From contig JARFXM010000011.1 in assembly GCA_029532625.1 (NCBI GenBank), forward strand, positions 2,666,001-2,730,000: a DNA stretch of 64,000 bases, in the 5' to 3' direction. Numbering within the stretch: position 1 is the stretch's first letter; the number at the start of each line of letters is the position of its first letter. Below are positions 1 through 12,455 of the stretch, one piece after another. A program made the translations under genes and the position numbers. Source of the DNA: Lomentospora prolificans (Eukaryota; Ascomycota; Sordariomycetes; Microascales; Microascaceae). Under the pieces are notes generated by a model that was not told the DNA's origin, ran no database searches, and saw only the letters and a program-made list of their open reading frames with translations.

Positions 1-1
1 C

Positions 2-175
2 ATGGTCCATCCCAACATTGCTGCGTTCTCGGGGTTTCCGGCGCGCGAGCCCGCCCATCCGCCACCACCACCGAATTCACAACAAAGCGGGCCAGCTAGC
101 CCGGATTCGCTAAGGCGGCTTGAGGCTCTTGTCGCTGTAGCCACCAGTGAAGGCAAGACCGCCGCTGCTTATTAA
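2..175 (+). CDS. C-terminal end of an unidentified protein (partial)
   Basis: An open frame runs from the left edge to a TAA at 173-175 and gives about 57 residues. It is rich in proline and serine (a run of five prolines) and ends in a leucine/alanine-rich helix-like segment, SLRRLEALVAVATSEG, followed by KTAAAY. The composition suits the disordered tail of a fungal transcription factor, but no DNA-binding domain lies inside the window, so no function is assigned. The ATG at position 2 is probably internal. The T-rich DNA that follows looks like a 3' untranslated region, which supports this being a true gene end. Confidence 0.55.
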   Translation: MVHPNIAAFSGFPAREPAHPPPPPNSQQSGPASPDSLRRLEALVAVATSEGKTAAAY

Positions 176-2126
176 AGAAGACCCGTCATTACAGCGGGAT
201 TGTTTTCCCGCCCGCAGCTTGCGCTTCTGTTATTTTGTTGTTTTGATATTCGGAACAACGTATTCTCTTTAATTGTTGGGTCGGAGTCCTTTTATTTCGT
301 CTTTCTTTTTTTTTTTTTTTTTTTTTTTCGTCTTTTCCATTTTGGGTCGGTCTTTCCGTTCAATTTCAGCGCACATCGATTCCCATCTGCATTTCGAGTT
401 TCTCTTTCCTTTTCATCCTTAGCTTCGGGGTTCATGGTTTTTAGAGTTTCATGAGAACACAATCGCTACAAAGCTCAGACGACATTCAACGCTCACTACT
501 GTTATACCCATGAGAGAACGTGGAACGGCATCATTGATATACACGGGGGGGTTCTAGGTTATTGCATGAGACTTATGTTTTATCTCTTGTTACTGAGCAA
601 CAATCAACGCAGAAAGGGTTGTTCTCCAGAGAACAGTATGCCCCCTATACTCTCTCATTTTCTCTCGCTATTCTCGACTCGCTGTCGATACCGTCCTGGG
701 CTAGTCCTCAGAACATATCTTGTCTTTTGCTGTTTCGTTTCCGATACTTGCTCTGGTTTCTTTTGTGTTCAACACGGGTGCATTCAGTGAGCTCCGAGTG
801 CAATAGAGATGGAGCCTCATTGTTTGGCTGGTGGGGTTTGAGCGTTTGAAGCGTTTCTTTACTCTTATCCGCGCCGGCGTCAAGTCTTTGCCTCGTCTAT
901 CATTTTTCATGTTTCACAACGATTCATCGGAAATGGGGATATCGAGTTGGGACTCTCTCTTCATTGCTTTAGGGTATTCAGGTTCAACAGGACTGGCGGA
1001 ATGAGACAAATAGTGTCTTGGTCAGCCGGGATGATCTTGATTGGTTTGGGGGATTTCCTTGGTGCCGAATTAACCTTGATTGGTGTTTTCTTTTCTCACT
1101 TCAGATTTCACGTCCATCTTTTGTGCTTCCCGATGCCGCTCCGGGTGTTTTTGTCGTACCTCTGTATGTTCACCGGGGGAGACAGGAGAATAGGCCGGAA
1201 TGGCGTCGAGGCGTGTGTGGCGTGGAAGGTAGTGAATTGGGCATTTCTCTGTTCTAGTTTAGGTTTTATGGTTTTAGTATGAGTTTATGATTTAATGAGA
1301 TACCCTCCTCTATCTCCCCCAGACTTTAACTCTTTCTTCTCTTAATTGTGATTTCTCACCACTGGAGCGACCTTGGCAAGCCACCATTGCCCGACTACTT
1401 TGCCCACGACGCTCAGATGCGAGTCAATGATAGGGCAGTCTATAAAGTCCAGCATACTTTGAGACAGCCAAAGAAGACGATATCCACTTGTAGCTCACGG
1501 AAAAAGCTATCACGGAAGCATGCCGCGGATTGATCAACAGGGGGTGGGGAAAATCATCCCGTGCCATAGGTGGGGAACGGGGGAGTAAGCTTCCAGAAAA
1601 CTCGCGATTGCTCAGGATCTCCGTCGCTTCGTTCTCACTATCTATATGACAACGAGGCCCTAAATGATCTGCCAGATCATAGTAAATGTATGCAAGCAAA
1701 AATTGCCAGCTTGTATCGAAGCATATTTGAGTTGAAAGGTCGTACCTGCTTCAGCCAGGACCCGAGACGCAGGAACAACCCAGATGCCCATTTTTAGTGA
1801 TAGCCAGGGCGATGGGCGAGGGTTCGGCAAGTGCCGATGGCAGCCAGCGGGGAAGTGGCTACTACGGCTATTCTTCGGCTAATCTGGAAGACGGTGAGGG
1901 CTTCCACCATGTTGATGTCCTCCAGTCATGGCTTCGCATTGTTTGCGCTCCGATCTTGGAAGGCTGGAATTTCTTGTCGCGTGCAGTTCTTAGTTATTTC
2001 TCAGTCAAATCGATCCTGAAAACATCATCCTCATTCCATCTTTTCGGCCGTAGCAATCCATAGGACATTGGTGTTAAACCCTCTTGCTCTACTCTTTCGG
2101 GCCGTCGCCGCGCCGCTCGTGTCGCA
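176..2126. other. Intergenic region, about 1.95 kb
   Basis: This holds the 3' region of the left-edge gene, including a long T tract at 306-328, and the promoter of the RSC1-like gene. Short open frames occur (for example 1797-2063), but none has a recognisable domain or convincing splice sites. I see no RNA gene here. Confidence 0.6.
306..328. repeat. Poly(T) tract, about 23 nt
   Basis: An uninterrupted run of T about 130 nt past the stop codon of the left-edge gene. It is probably part of a 3' flank or a simple slippage tract. Confidence 0.9.
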
Positions 2127-5100
2127 ATGTCCGCCAACCCCGACGATGGAAACGCGACCGAAGTGCGCGAGACCATTGAAGCAAAACCGCCGGCGGCAAC
2201 CACCCCTGCCGAGGATGTGGAGATGAAGGATGCCGACGACGGTGACGGCGAGGCCGATGCCGATGGAGAAGCTGATGTTGATCTCGACGCCGAAGGCGAG
2301 TACGATGATTCGAATCGCGACAGCGCGCAGCCCGGCAAGGGAACGCGGGAGATGCTACAGACGATCCAAGACCTTTCGACGTACTTGTGCAACTATAAAG
2401 ACGAGTAAGTTGAGAGTTGTGAAGCTGTTTTTCTCCTGCCCAATAGCTAACGTGGGGTTCTGGGTTCTGAAGGGGGGAGGATGAGGAACTAGCGGTTGGC
2501 TTCCAGCGCATCCCGAATCGGCGAACGCTTCCCCACTACTTCGATATCATTTCGAATCCAATTGCCTTTAGCACAATTAGGGTATGTGACTATAAGCTGC
2601 AAATAGCGGAAATTTTTGTTTCTTTATTTTCATTATTTTTATTATTATTTCATTTCGAGGGGAGGCTTTGTTATTGAATGCATATTGACATGGTTTCCAC
2701 GGCAGCAAAAAATTATGCGCAAGCAATACGCGGCATTCCCTGAGTTCGTGCGCGACGTCGCGCAGATTTGCCACAATGCACAAGTCTTCAATCGGCCGTC
2801 CGCCGGTATTTTTGGCGCTGCCGTTAGGCTGCGGGAGATTTTTAAAGAACAACTGCAGAAATTAGTGGAGAAGGGCGCCATCACGGAGGCCGAAGCTGAA
2901 CTTCCCGACTTGGGCGAAATTCCATCGGCTGACGAGTCGCCACCACCTGAAGAGGAGGAAGAAGAGGAAGAAGAAGAGGAGGAGGAAGAAGAGGAAGATG
3001 ACGATGACGATGACGATGAGGCTGCTCGCCGCCGTCGTAGACGACAATCGAAGCGACAAGACGTCGCTAGTGAAGGCAAAAAGAGGCGGGGCCGTCCTCC
3101 TCGCGTCCTGACACCGATGGAGTCTCGCATCCAGTCAGTCATCAAGGGTTTGCGCAAACCGAGGGATGAGGATGGCGAGCTTTTGATACTACCTTTCGAA
3201 AAGCTCCCCGACAGGCAAGCTCTGCCCGACTATTACGAAGTTATCACGCATCCGATGGCCTTAGACAACATTAAGAAGAAAGCTAAGCGCAAGAAGTACC
3301 GTGACGTCGACCACGTTCTGAACGACATCAACCTGATGTTTGAAAATGCCAAGCTATATAATGAGGATGGTAGTGAGTTGTTCGAGGCGGCAGTTGAGTT
3401 GCAGAAGTTTGCTCAGGAGCTCGCAGCCCAAGAGAAGGAGAAGCCCGACGACAGCTTCCGCGATGATGAGGGCAAACAGCCTTTGACTGAAATCCAGTTC
3501 AGGGGTGAAACCTGGAAGGTTGGCGATTGGGTCCATATCCGCAACGCCAATGATCTGAGCAAGCCCATCGTCGCCCAGATTTATCGAACCTGGCGCGACC
3601 CGTCGGGCCAGAGCTGGATTAATGCTTGCTGGTATTACCGACCAGAGCAGACTGTTCACCGTGTTGAAAAGCACTTCTACGAACACGAAGTCGTCAAAAC
3701 CGGACAGTACCGAGATCATCATGCCGAGGAGATTGTCGATCGCTGCTTCGTCATGTTTGTGACTCGCTTCCCCAAGGGAAGGCCCAAGGGCTTGGCTCCG
3801 GGGAAGTCCATCTATGTGTGTGAGTCTCGATACAATGAAGAGCGGTTCACATTCAACAAAATTAAAACGTGGGCAAGCTGCCTACCGGACGAGGTCCGAG
3901 AGCAAGACTATGTCATGGATCTCTACCAGGTGCCGTTGAGGATGAAGAAGGTTCCTAGCCCCATCAAGCATCTACTGCGCGACGATGCCAAGCCGACAGA
4001 CGAGCTGCCCAAGCCAACCTGGGGCAGTCCTAATGCGCCCCCAATTGTGGGCGCGGTCCACCGTCGGCCCCGCGAAGCCAATGTAAGTTATCTCCAGCTC
4101 TGCTGTTTTCTCACGTCTTTTCTTTGTCATCTCCGCTTTAAGGTCATTTCTATCCTCGAGAAATAAATTGTTCCTCGATGCACGTCCCCGACGAAAAGTT
4201 TCCAGTTTCGTTGGCCCCTTGACGCCGTCGCCGGCACTTTGTCGGGTATATTCGTTGTCTCGATGATTTTTTGAGATGTGTTGAGATAAACACCTGGGCT
4301 CCCATCTCATTTCCTCGATCAATTTCATCACTTTCAATTTTTGGATGCGCTTAGAGGCCTCTCCTGTTTTCCATCTAGCTTTTGGCGGCAAAATCATTTG
4401 GAAAGCGCCAAATTTTGCCGTAATCAAGATTTTTTTTCACCGAATTCTAACTTAGTGTTTCTTCGTCACAGGAATCGCCGCCGCCCGAGCCATCGCCGCC
4501 TCCAACTCCCGCAGCGGCCATTCCGCCGGCCGTGCGAAACAACTCTATTCCAAGACCATCGCCCCATCAGATTGGGCGAGGCATTGCCCCCGTGGTAGGG
4601 CATAATCACCATCCCCCCCCAGGCTACCACCATCCCATGGGAGGTGTGCCAATTCCTATCCAGTCCCCTGTACCACACTACACCCCTGGTCACTTCCAGC
4701 CTTCCACTCCATCGCCCGTTCTGAGGCATAATCAAGTCGCAACACCGGTTCCTGTTGCCTATCAACAACACCAGCATCAGCATCAGCATCAGCATCAGCA
4801 TCAGCATCAGCATCAGCAACATCCGCAGCAACATCCGCAGCACCAGCAGCATCAACCGCCTGTCGCGATCAGGCCTATGCACCCGGGCCAGCATCCTCCC
4901 GCACCACAGCAGGGCTATCATCCCGTCTACCACCAACAGCAATTCGCCGGCAATCCCGTCCAACACCACCTTCCAGCAATGCAGCAGACTCCAGTTCCGC
5001 CTCCTTACGAGGCCCCCCGCGCACCCATGCCGGCGCAGCAAAGGGCCCCGATGCCGCCAGCGCCAGCTGCCGCTGCTTCAGCTCCCGTCGGCAACGGTAC

Positions 5101-5542
5101 CCGGTCCAAAGAAGTTTTCATTCTCGGCGATGACAAGAACGCCGCCATACCCGACGATATCAGACAGCTCTACCGGCAAGACGATCAAGGCCGTATCTTA
5201 TTCTGGACTGCTCCTCCGGCCACCAGAGACAACGGTGGACTAAGCGCGACCAGCGCTGCGCTGGGTCACAGCGTCAAGTACCTTTCCGACATAGATGAGT
5301 GGAAGAGGGAACGTGAGGCCAAGCGCAAAGCACGCGACGAGAAAATTGCAGATGAAGCCAAGAGGCGTAAGGCAGAGGAGGAAGCTGCTGCCGAAGCGGC
5401 TAGGGAAAAGGCGATCGATGAGACTGCGGAATACCTTGCCAAGTTCTTTAGGCAACACGCTGAAGATACTGAACGATTCCGTGAAGAGAATCGCCTTGAT
5501 AAATGGGATGCGCTCATGACTGAAGTGCATGGTAAGAATTAA
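2127..5542 (+). CDS. RSC1: RSC1/RSC2-type chromatin-remodelling subunit (two bromodomains, BAH domain)
   Basis: Exons 2127-2404, 2473-2581, 2706-4082 and 4472-5542 join in frame to 944 residues. Order seen: an acidic N-terminus; bromodomain 1 (about 75-175, spanning exons 1-3); an uninterrupted Glu/Asp run (about 211-235); an AT-hook-like KKRRGRPPRV (about 255); bromodomain 2 (about 270-375) with PDYYEVITHPMAL and the acetyl-lysine-pocket region AKLYNEDGS; then a BAH domain (about 400-520) with WKVGDWVHI and WYYRPEQTVH. Bromo-bromo-BAH is the layout of yeast Rsc1/Rsc2, which target the RSC nucleosome remodeler to acetylated chromatin. The last exon adds a Pro/Gln/His-rich disordered region with a His-Gln repeat and ends in a charged predicted coiled coil. 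The ATG at 2127 is the first in frame. The stop at 5540 overlaps a donor-like GGTAAGAAT, so a further 3' exon cannot be fully excluded. Confidence 0.93.
4772..4818 (+). repeat. CAGCAT hexamer microsatellite coding for Gln-His repeats
   Basis: About eight CAGCAT units in the last exon of the RSC1-like gene, read as alternating Gln and His and followed by looser CAGCA-rich sequence. Hexamer units change length without breaking the frame. Confidence 0.95.
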
Positions 5543-6254
5543 GATGAACGCACAAAGCCGACTACTGGTTTATTTCTTTGGGGGAACCGGGATTACGGAT
5601 GCGGAGATGCGGAAGCTTAAACGTACTTTGGGCCAGATCCCTCTTTCCTTTTTTGTTTTGTTTTTCTTTTACTTGGGAGTTGCCCGGCGAGGCGAGGCTA
5701 GGCTAGGCTAGGCGTGCAACTGTATTTCGAGGGGCATATACAACCAGATCGGTAATGTAAAGCTCATCAAACATGATTGAAAAGTAGAGTATCGCACAAA
5801 GCAAGGCTTTTCTTTCTCTGCTGAACAGATATACATTGTACAGCCCACTTGATAACATTTGTAAAAATCTCAATCCAGCTGTTGAAGTACCAGGTTGTTT
5901 AGAACAGTATGTAATTCATTATATGTGAAATTACATATGAACTCCATCTTGGAGTAATCTTGAATCTGCTAGAGGGCATAAAGTTAATACTTAAGTTGGT
6001 GCTTGGTCTCTGAGGCATTGTGTGGTGCTGGTGCACTTCTCCCACGTACCTCCCCCCTCAGAACTCACGGCACGACGCGAATTCACGTGACCCAGGATCC
6101 GGCCACACATCACCCTGTCCAGTATTGGCTCCTCCACTCAAAATTTCTCTCGCGAACCAACTTCCGCAAAACTACCGAGCATCCGGCGAAGAATTGGAAC
6201 CGCCGACAATCAGCCAGAATCAACCCGATCGGTGATCCATCATCGAAATCCACC
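5543..6254. other. Intergenic region between RSC1 and the Zn2Cys6 gene
   Basis: Contains the RSC1 3' end, a GGCGA/GGCTA pentamer repeat, an AT-rich part around 5750-5990 and the leader of the next gene. The frame of the next gene stays open upstream of its likely start to about 6003, with no nearer in-frame ATG of good context. No separate gene seen. Confidence 0.6.
5686..5714. repeat. Pentamer tandem repeat (GGCGA/GGCTA), about 5.8 units
   Basis: Two GGCGA units followed by three GGCTA units and a partial one, in the 3' flank of the RSC1-like gene. Confidence 0.9.
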
Positions 6255-8721
6255 ATGGCGGATTCACCTCCATCGCCTAATCAGTATCACGCATACGCCA
6301 GCAACGGCTTGCAGGTTCTGCAAGCCGCCACCAACGCGCACCAGGCGATTTTTCAGGAAGGCCAGTCGCAGGATCTCGCCGACCAGCATCATGACCTCCA
6401 GCAGGCCGCGCAACAAGCTGCCCAGCAACACCTGCAGCACCAGGAGCAGCAGCATCCCGACGAGCAGCATCCCGACGAGCACGGCGACCACCAAGTGAAG
6501 GACATTACGAGCACGCTCCCCGGAACTCCTAGCCAGCAGCACTTGACCATCGCGCCCAGTCCCCTGGACAGCAGTCCTGCACGAATTATCGCCGATCCTG
6601 CCGCTCTCGCCGCTGTGGCAGCTGCAGCAGGTGCACAGGACGCGTTCGGTTCTGATGCTCTGACCCAGGAAGCCCTCGCCCAGGAAGCTCTTGCCGCTCG
6701 TGCTGCCTCAGCGACCGCTCCTTCCGTCAATAGAGCCTCGAGAGACCCTGCTGTCAACCCAAAACTAACGCGTCTCTCTCGCGCGTGCGACAATTGTTCC
6801 CAGCGCAAGGTCAAATGTGACGCGGTTCGACCCTGCAAGCCTTGCGTTGATCTCAACCTCGAGTGCACGAACAATCGGGTCGTGAAGCGTCGCGGTCCGC
6901 CCAATAAAGCTGTTGAAGCTATTCGTCTCAAGAAGCGCCTCACTGAAGCCGCTGCCCAGGACATGTTGACCGGCGGAGCAGTCCCTCAGATCCCGGGCTA
7001 CACCGGCACCACTCCCCATTCCGCTGCCCAGGCGCTCGTCTCCATTGCAGGTACCGAGCCAGGTGCTGGACTCGACGGAGATGCGATTGCGCCTAGGCCC
7101 ATCTTGGAAGCGCTCGTGGATGACTTCTTTACTTACATCCATCCCCTCTGTCCCTTTCCGCATCAGCCCACTTTCCAGGCTGCATTTGTCAACCGAGATG
7201 ATAGGACTGACCCCGAGTTCCTTGCCCTTCTGGCGAGCATGATCGGCGCCCTTGTTGCATCCTTCCCCAGGACGGCGCGAGCGCATCTCAAGAGCCAGCA
7301 GAGCGTTCACATCTTCCCTCGGGCCATCGTCATGATTGAGAAGTGCCGCGACATCGCCCTTGAAGCCCGTGGTGCGAAATGGCCCTCGAAGCAGCCCAAA
7401 TCCCTCAACGATGCGGCGACAAGCTATTTCCTTTCTCTCGCCGCGGCATACACTCTTCAGTTCAACCTTTTCCGGCTCCACATGAACGAGGCGCTTAGCG
7501 TCCTGAATGAGCTGGGATTCAACAGACCGAAGCACCCTGGCGAGCTGCCCACCTTTGGGAATGATGGTTGCGCCCCGGCCCCTGATAAGCTTCCATTCAA
7601 CCACATTAAGGACCAGGTTGGGAAGAAAATCTTCTGGTGCCTCTTCCTAGGAGTTCGGTATGTGATCAGTTTGTTTCTATTCCAGGCAACTATCTGTGTA
7701 CTAATTCTATTTCTATCTCAGTTCTCTCTTCCAACTCGGTGCATCACACGCTGGACTTTTCATTTGCCCCCCAACCCCGTCCCAGCCGTATCCGTCTTAT
7801 CCTGCCAACGCCGACGATAAGGACATTCAGGCAAACGAAGTCCTCGAGCAGGATCCGACTACCACCACCCTCATGACCGGCTTCCGACTCGCCGCCGATA
7901 TCTATATGACCATGAACGGCATCATCAGTGTGGAGATGTCATACGGTCTTGATAGCCTTAAGTGGAGCGGCCAGCGCCAGCTGATGAAGGAAGGTCTTGC
8001 TGCCGTCAAGAGCAGTCTTGACCAGCTCCCACCCGAACTGCAACTTGTCCCCCCTGACCAGCATGGTGCACCCTCCAACGTCTTCGACGACCATGGTCTC
8101 GAATATGTTCCTCCCGGCAATGCCAATTCTCAGGGTCCCCACGACATGCGCCAGTTCATCAAGACTCAACCCGCCCGCCGTCGCCTGTTGCAGCTCGAGA
8201 TTCAAAAGGCGAATATTTTCACGTCTCAGCTTGCCACTCGTTCGTACTTTGTCGAGCTGTACTTTAGCCGTCGCAACCTGTATGATCCTGATATTCAACT
8301 TCTTGCCGCCAACGGGGAAGCTACTGAGGAAGAGAGAGAGGAGATGCGCGAAGAGGAGAGTGTCCGCGTCATGATGACCCAGGAACGTGATCAGATAGTC
8401 GAAGATCTCCTTGTTGTTCTAGGCGGCATCTCGCAACGAAATCTCGAGCCTAACGGAAACTCACTCATCACCAAAATTCGCCAAGTCGCGTCTACGCTGC
8501 TGCAGAGCGCTCCTGGCCGTGACCCGCTATCTGAGCGACACAAGGAGGCATTGTCGTCGCTCCTTTTAGTACTCACGCGCCTCGAGAAGACGGGCACCCT
8601 GTCAGGTTCGGACGATACTATGACTGACCGGGAGGAGGAGGAGGAGCTCAGTCATTGGGCCTCCCTCCGCGATTACCAGATGCGATTCTCAGCTCACGGA
8701 GGTTATGCGGGCCATCTTTAG
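6255..8721 (+). CDS. Zn2Cys6 fungal-type transcription factor
   Basis: Exons 6255-7657 and 7722-8721 give 800 residues. The binuclear zinc cluster starts near residue 177 as RACDNCSQRKVKCD and continues to CKPCVDLNLEC, with the six cysteines spaced C-x2-C-x6-C-x5-C-x2-C-x6-C. A basic linker follows (KRRGPPNKAVEAIR). A fungal_trans-like regulatory region begins near residue 275 (ILEALVDDFFTYIHPLCPFP). The N-terminal 175 residues are Gln/His/Ala-rich and probably disordered, perhaps activating. This family works as nuclear regulators of carbon use, secondary metabolism or stress genes; nothing in the sequence tells which. The start at 6255 has the context caccATGG. The 64-nt intron (gtatgt...cag) restores a continuous frame. 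It converges with the UsgS-like gene. Confidence 0.93.
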
Positions 8722-9321
8722 TGCCGACCCTACGATTCCATGACCACCTGGGAATTCTTGTAAAATCTGTCTCCCCAACGTCGGTCAGCCTGATGCTTGT
8801 GTTTTTACGTTTTTCTTTTTCCATTTTTCTTGCAGACGAGGTGAAATCCGTCTTTGCGTGTACCACTACGGCTATAGCCCTTTCTCCATTTTCCATGTCG
8901 TCCATCTTTTTGTGATTGCACAGGCTCTTCATTTTCAGTCGCCTGTTTTATAGTGTCTAGCACTATATTCTCTATCACTAAAAGAAGTCGGAATTTTTTT
9001 TTCCCCTTTTTGTTTTTCGCAAGGGGCATTTGAGGGATCGATGAAATTAATGCGGGCGTACTTTCTGCCAAACGCATATGTCGTTCGAGGGCCATATCGT
9101 TTTCAGGAGCCCGGAGTTACGGAATAAAGAAGATAGTCAGTTTATCTAGGACCTAAATTGACAATATCCAATGATTCATTGCGCTTCGACCGTGAAGTTT
9201 TTGTTAGTTTATTCTATACCACCTAAAGTAAGACCCAATACATGTATTCCGCGCCCTTGAATAATCCTATGAGACTCTTCAATTCCTTTTACTTTTTTGT
9301 ATTTTTTTTTGTATTTTTTTT
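8722..9321. other. Convergent 3' intergenic region
   Basis: Lies between the ends of the Zn2Cys6 gene (plus) and the UsgS-like gene (minus). It is T-rich, with several runs of 7-9 T. No gene seen. Confidence 0.6.
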
Positions 9322-10770
9322 TCAGCTTCCTTGCACTCTCAACGCTGCCATGGCCTCCTCGTACGAGGGCAGCTCGCTCAAGGGTGGGTCATCAGATGGA
9401 CCGGTCCCAAGGTCCATACCGGTGGCCGTAGCGGTGGAAGGCGGGGGCGAGGGGGGCGCAGTCTGCAGGGCGTCCAGGTTCGAGAGCGACAGGCCCAAGA
9501 ACTTTTGCTTGTTCCTCCACACGGTCTGACTCTCCGCGAAGCCAGCCTGACGCTGGGGCGGAGGCGGGGGGTCGGTGATTTTGGTGAGGAGGTAGGCGGT
9601 GGAAGCCTCGGCGAGGCCGTAGACGAGGACGCCGACGAGGGGCACGCGGATGAGCACGTTGAAGGCGAGAGCGAAGCCGAAGAGGAGGCCGGCGCGGGAG
9701 TGGAACCACTGCTTCTTCTGGGCGGAGGTGAAGTGGATGCGGGCGAAGTAAGGTTCGAGCAGCTCGCGCATGAGGCTCCGGGTGGAGAAGTAGGTCTGGA
9801 GGAAGACGACGAGCCAGGCGCGCGGGAGGAAGAGGCCGGCGGCGAAGATGGCGGACGCGGGCCCGAGGCCGACGGCGGAGTTGAAGGTGTAGAAGGAGGC
9901 TGCCGGGAGGACGAAGCGGCCGATGAGGGGCGTGAAGGAGAGGGCGTAGACGGCGAGGGAGATGAGGCCGCGCTTGGCGAAGCGGGAGAGAAAGACGGTT
10001 ACGCGGTCGGCGAGGGAGGTGTTGTGGGTGGAGCCGTCGGTGACGCGGTAGAGTTTAAGATTGGGGTAGTAGAGGGAGCGGAGGGAGGAGGGGCGCTCGT
10101 TCTTGTGCTTTTGGACGTAGGTCACGTCGACCCAGCGGAGGGAATCCATGAAGCTAAGAGTTGGGTGAGTACGAGGTGGATTAAGGGAAGCTGGGGAAGG
10201 TAGGCTTACAGGTTGTCAAGCGTAGGGCTAACATAGCGCATGAGGACCATTAGAAAGAAGGGGACCTGAAGAACGTACTCGGCTATAAAGTCAAGTCCGT
10301 TTACGAGGGTATCATCCCATGTCGCATCTTCCATGGAGATGAAGAAGGAAAGGAACCATAGCGACGCCTTGACAAGGAAAATCTGACGAGACAGCGTTAG
10401 TCAATAGCCATCGGAGCCGAAGTTCTAAATATGTAGCACCCACGGGAATGGCTATGGTGAGACGAATAACAATACCAGCGGCTACCGCATAGGCAGCCTG
10501 CTTGTAGTGTTTGTTCGTGAAGATTTCTTGATTCTGGAGAGCTCGATTCACTACGCGCATATCAGTAATGTCTCCCAGTAGGGCTCAGGCGGGTTAGCCC
10601 TCCACGCCACGAGGCTTGGACTGCATACCTCCGACGAATGTGAGCTGGATGCCTCGGATAATGGCATTGAGGTCGAAGTTGGAGACGTCAAATTGACTCT
10701 TGAGAGCGTCGAGATCGAGAGGCTCTTTCCCCCCTTCGCGGGTTTGGGGACGACCGCGGCGAGTGGCCAT
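9322..10770 (-). CDS. usgS: UsgS-type multi-pass transmembrane protein
   Basis: Exons on the minus strand: 10770-10629, 10550-10444, 10382-10210 and 10153-9322, giving 417 residues. Four exons were needed to restore the conserved run from FDLNAIIRGIQLTFVG through RALQNQEIF, KASLWFLSFF and YVLQVPFFLMVLMRY to MDSLRWVDVTYVQKHK. This matches fungal proteins annotated as transmembrane protein UsgS. Several hydrophobic segments are visible: the exon-2 segment VAAGIVIRLTIAIP, two in exon 3, and three or more in exon 4. The tail is Pro/Ser-rich and contains a PSYEEA motif resembling PPxY/PY-type ligase-binding sites. The biochemical role is not known to me. The third exon starts after a standard cag. 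The ATG at 10770 opens a polar N-terminus with no signal peptide. Confidence 0.82.
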
Positions 10771-12455
10771 GGCTGAGGCTATGCTGCTAGGACCGACACG
10801 AGGAACAGCTCTCGACAAACGCTGGGAGTCGTGAAGCACAAGAGAGCGGGTAGTGCGGAAGGAGATCCAGGATCGAATTGAGCGTAATTATGCGGAATAC
10901 GAATAGAGAAGGATGGCAATATTATATTGCTAAAGTCTACTGAGGGCTTGGGTGGTTCATTGTTCGGTTTTAACTCGCACCTTTTAAAGGTCGTTGAGCT
11001 GACGCAGCTTCGAAGAGATGACGAACAAAAGTGATGACGAAATGGTCCGTCCTTTGCTGGCAGTACGCTTGGCAGTGAATTCCTGATTTGGGATTTGGCG
11101 GGGTCTTGGCCCGAAACGGGATTCAGCTGGCTCAAGTGCTGCCTGGGGAGGGGGCGCGTCAGCCTCAATGGCCTGGCTGGCAGCCAGCCAGTGCAGGCCA
11201 GGTTCTCACATTGCCAGCCAGCCAGCCAGCTACAGTGGAGCCCGTAGTGGGGAGCTCCCCTATACCAGCTGAGCATCGCTATAAGACTTCGTGCTTTGGT
11301 GCAAGCCGAAGGAATTCAGCACCTCAAAACTACCTACCAGACAGGTCCGGGAAAAAAAATATCACAAGAGCTCAAGTAATAGAGCCAGTCGAGGTAGGCA
11401 GTCATTGATAGATGAATCATGGATTGATCCAGTCTACATTCTCAGGTTGCTCGCTGCTCGGCGATGCATCCAGAGATTGCTCTCACCACGAACATCCGAG
11501 GATAAAAATGTAATCGGGACCACAAGCTCGAATCAACTCAAACTATCGCCAGAAAAAAAAAATTCCCCCCTCGTAGAAACGCATCCAAACCGTCTTGAAA
11601 CGGCTTGTTATACATCCTTCTGCTGGCATCGGTCGAGAATGTTTCCCGTCCTCGCCGCGTTCTAGATGATTCCGTCCGCTCATCGTGCCATTTTCGCCTC
11701 AGCCGGTGCCCCTGGTCGCGTAGCTCTCAGCGCTTGAGTGTTGCAGCAGCGGGTTTCTGTACCAGTGACAGTTGGTGCGTGCACCTGCGTCTCTACAAAT
11801 TTCTCCCAGCGGCCAATAGGCGGGTCATCTAGATGTCTGTCCCTCAATGATTCTCCCGTTGCAACCTTCTTCCACACAGCGAGGCCAGTCAAAAGAAAAC
11901 TTGCACTCTTTTCCTCCAATCCCCCAGAGTTCCAAGTCCTGCATCGGCCTGCATTCTGCATACATCAATCTGGCCGGTGGATGCGTACGCCAAACTCAGT
12001 CGCCATCCCTTTCCACAGAAGAGTACTCCCGAGCAAGCCTAAGACCGTCCGTCATTTAACTCGGCCTTCTCGTCACACACACACACGCTCGGCCTTCAGC
12101 TCTAGCTTGTCCCATCACACTCCGACCCCCCATCCTGTTCTATCTCCATTTAGCGTCCAAAAAGAACTCGCCATTTCCTCCCCAGCCAGCGCTTACCTGA
12201 ATCAGGACCAGCCTGTGTTGATATTTGACCCTCCAATGAACTAGAGCCCACCTGACAACCGCCGGCATCCCTATCACTGCATTGCGACACCCCTCCTCCT
12301 CTTCCTCTTCCATTGTTGATGCAATGACGGATTGATTTCCTGGCACGATGGTCCCGGATTCCTCCATCAATGCCGTCTCGCCCGCATTCACGATACACTA
12401 AACTCCCCAATATCGTCCGGAAACGCTCGCCCTTCGGCAGCCAAATAGCTTCCCC
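10771..12455. other. Divergent intergenic region, about 1.7 kb, between UsgS-like and INP1 genes
   Basis: Holds both promoters, a GGCTGG/CCAGCC repeat near 11.2 kb and a short CA run near 12077. The last 300 bases before INP1 are pyrimidine- and CA-rich, as usual for a fungal 5' leader. No coding region could be supported. Confidence 0.55.
11171..11231. repeat. CCAGCCAG direct and inverted repeats
   Basis: Clustered GCCAGCCAG units (11180-11191 and 11213-11231) with GGCTGG in opposite orientation at 11174-11180. The stretch could fold on itself or serve as a repeated binding site. It lies about 400 nt upstream of the UsgS-like start. Confidence 0.75.

Noticed and set aside
9331..10203. 290-codon plus-strand frame opposite the UsgS-like gene
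   Set aside because: Gly/Glu-rich low-complexity translation of the antisense strand, without any recognisable motif.
10312..10560. 82-codon minus-strand frame as a separate small gene
   Set aside because: Its first half is exon 2 and its last part overlaps exon 3 (other frame) of the UsgS-like gene; it is not an independent gene.
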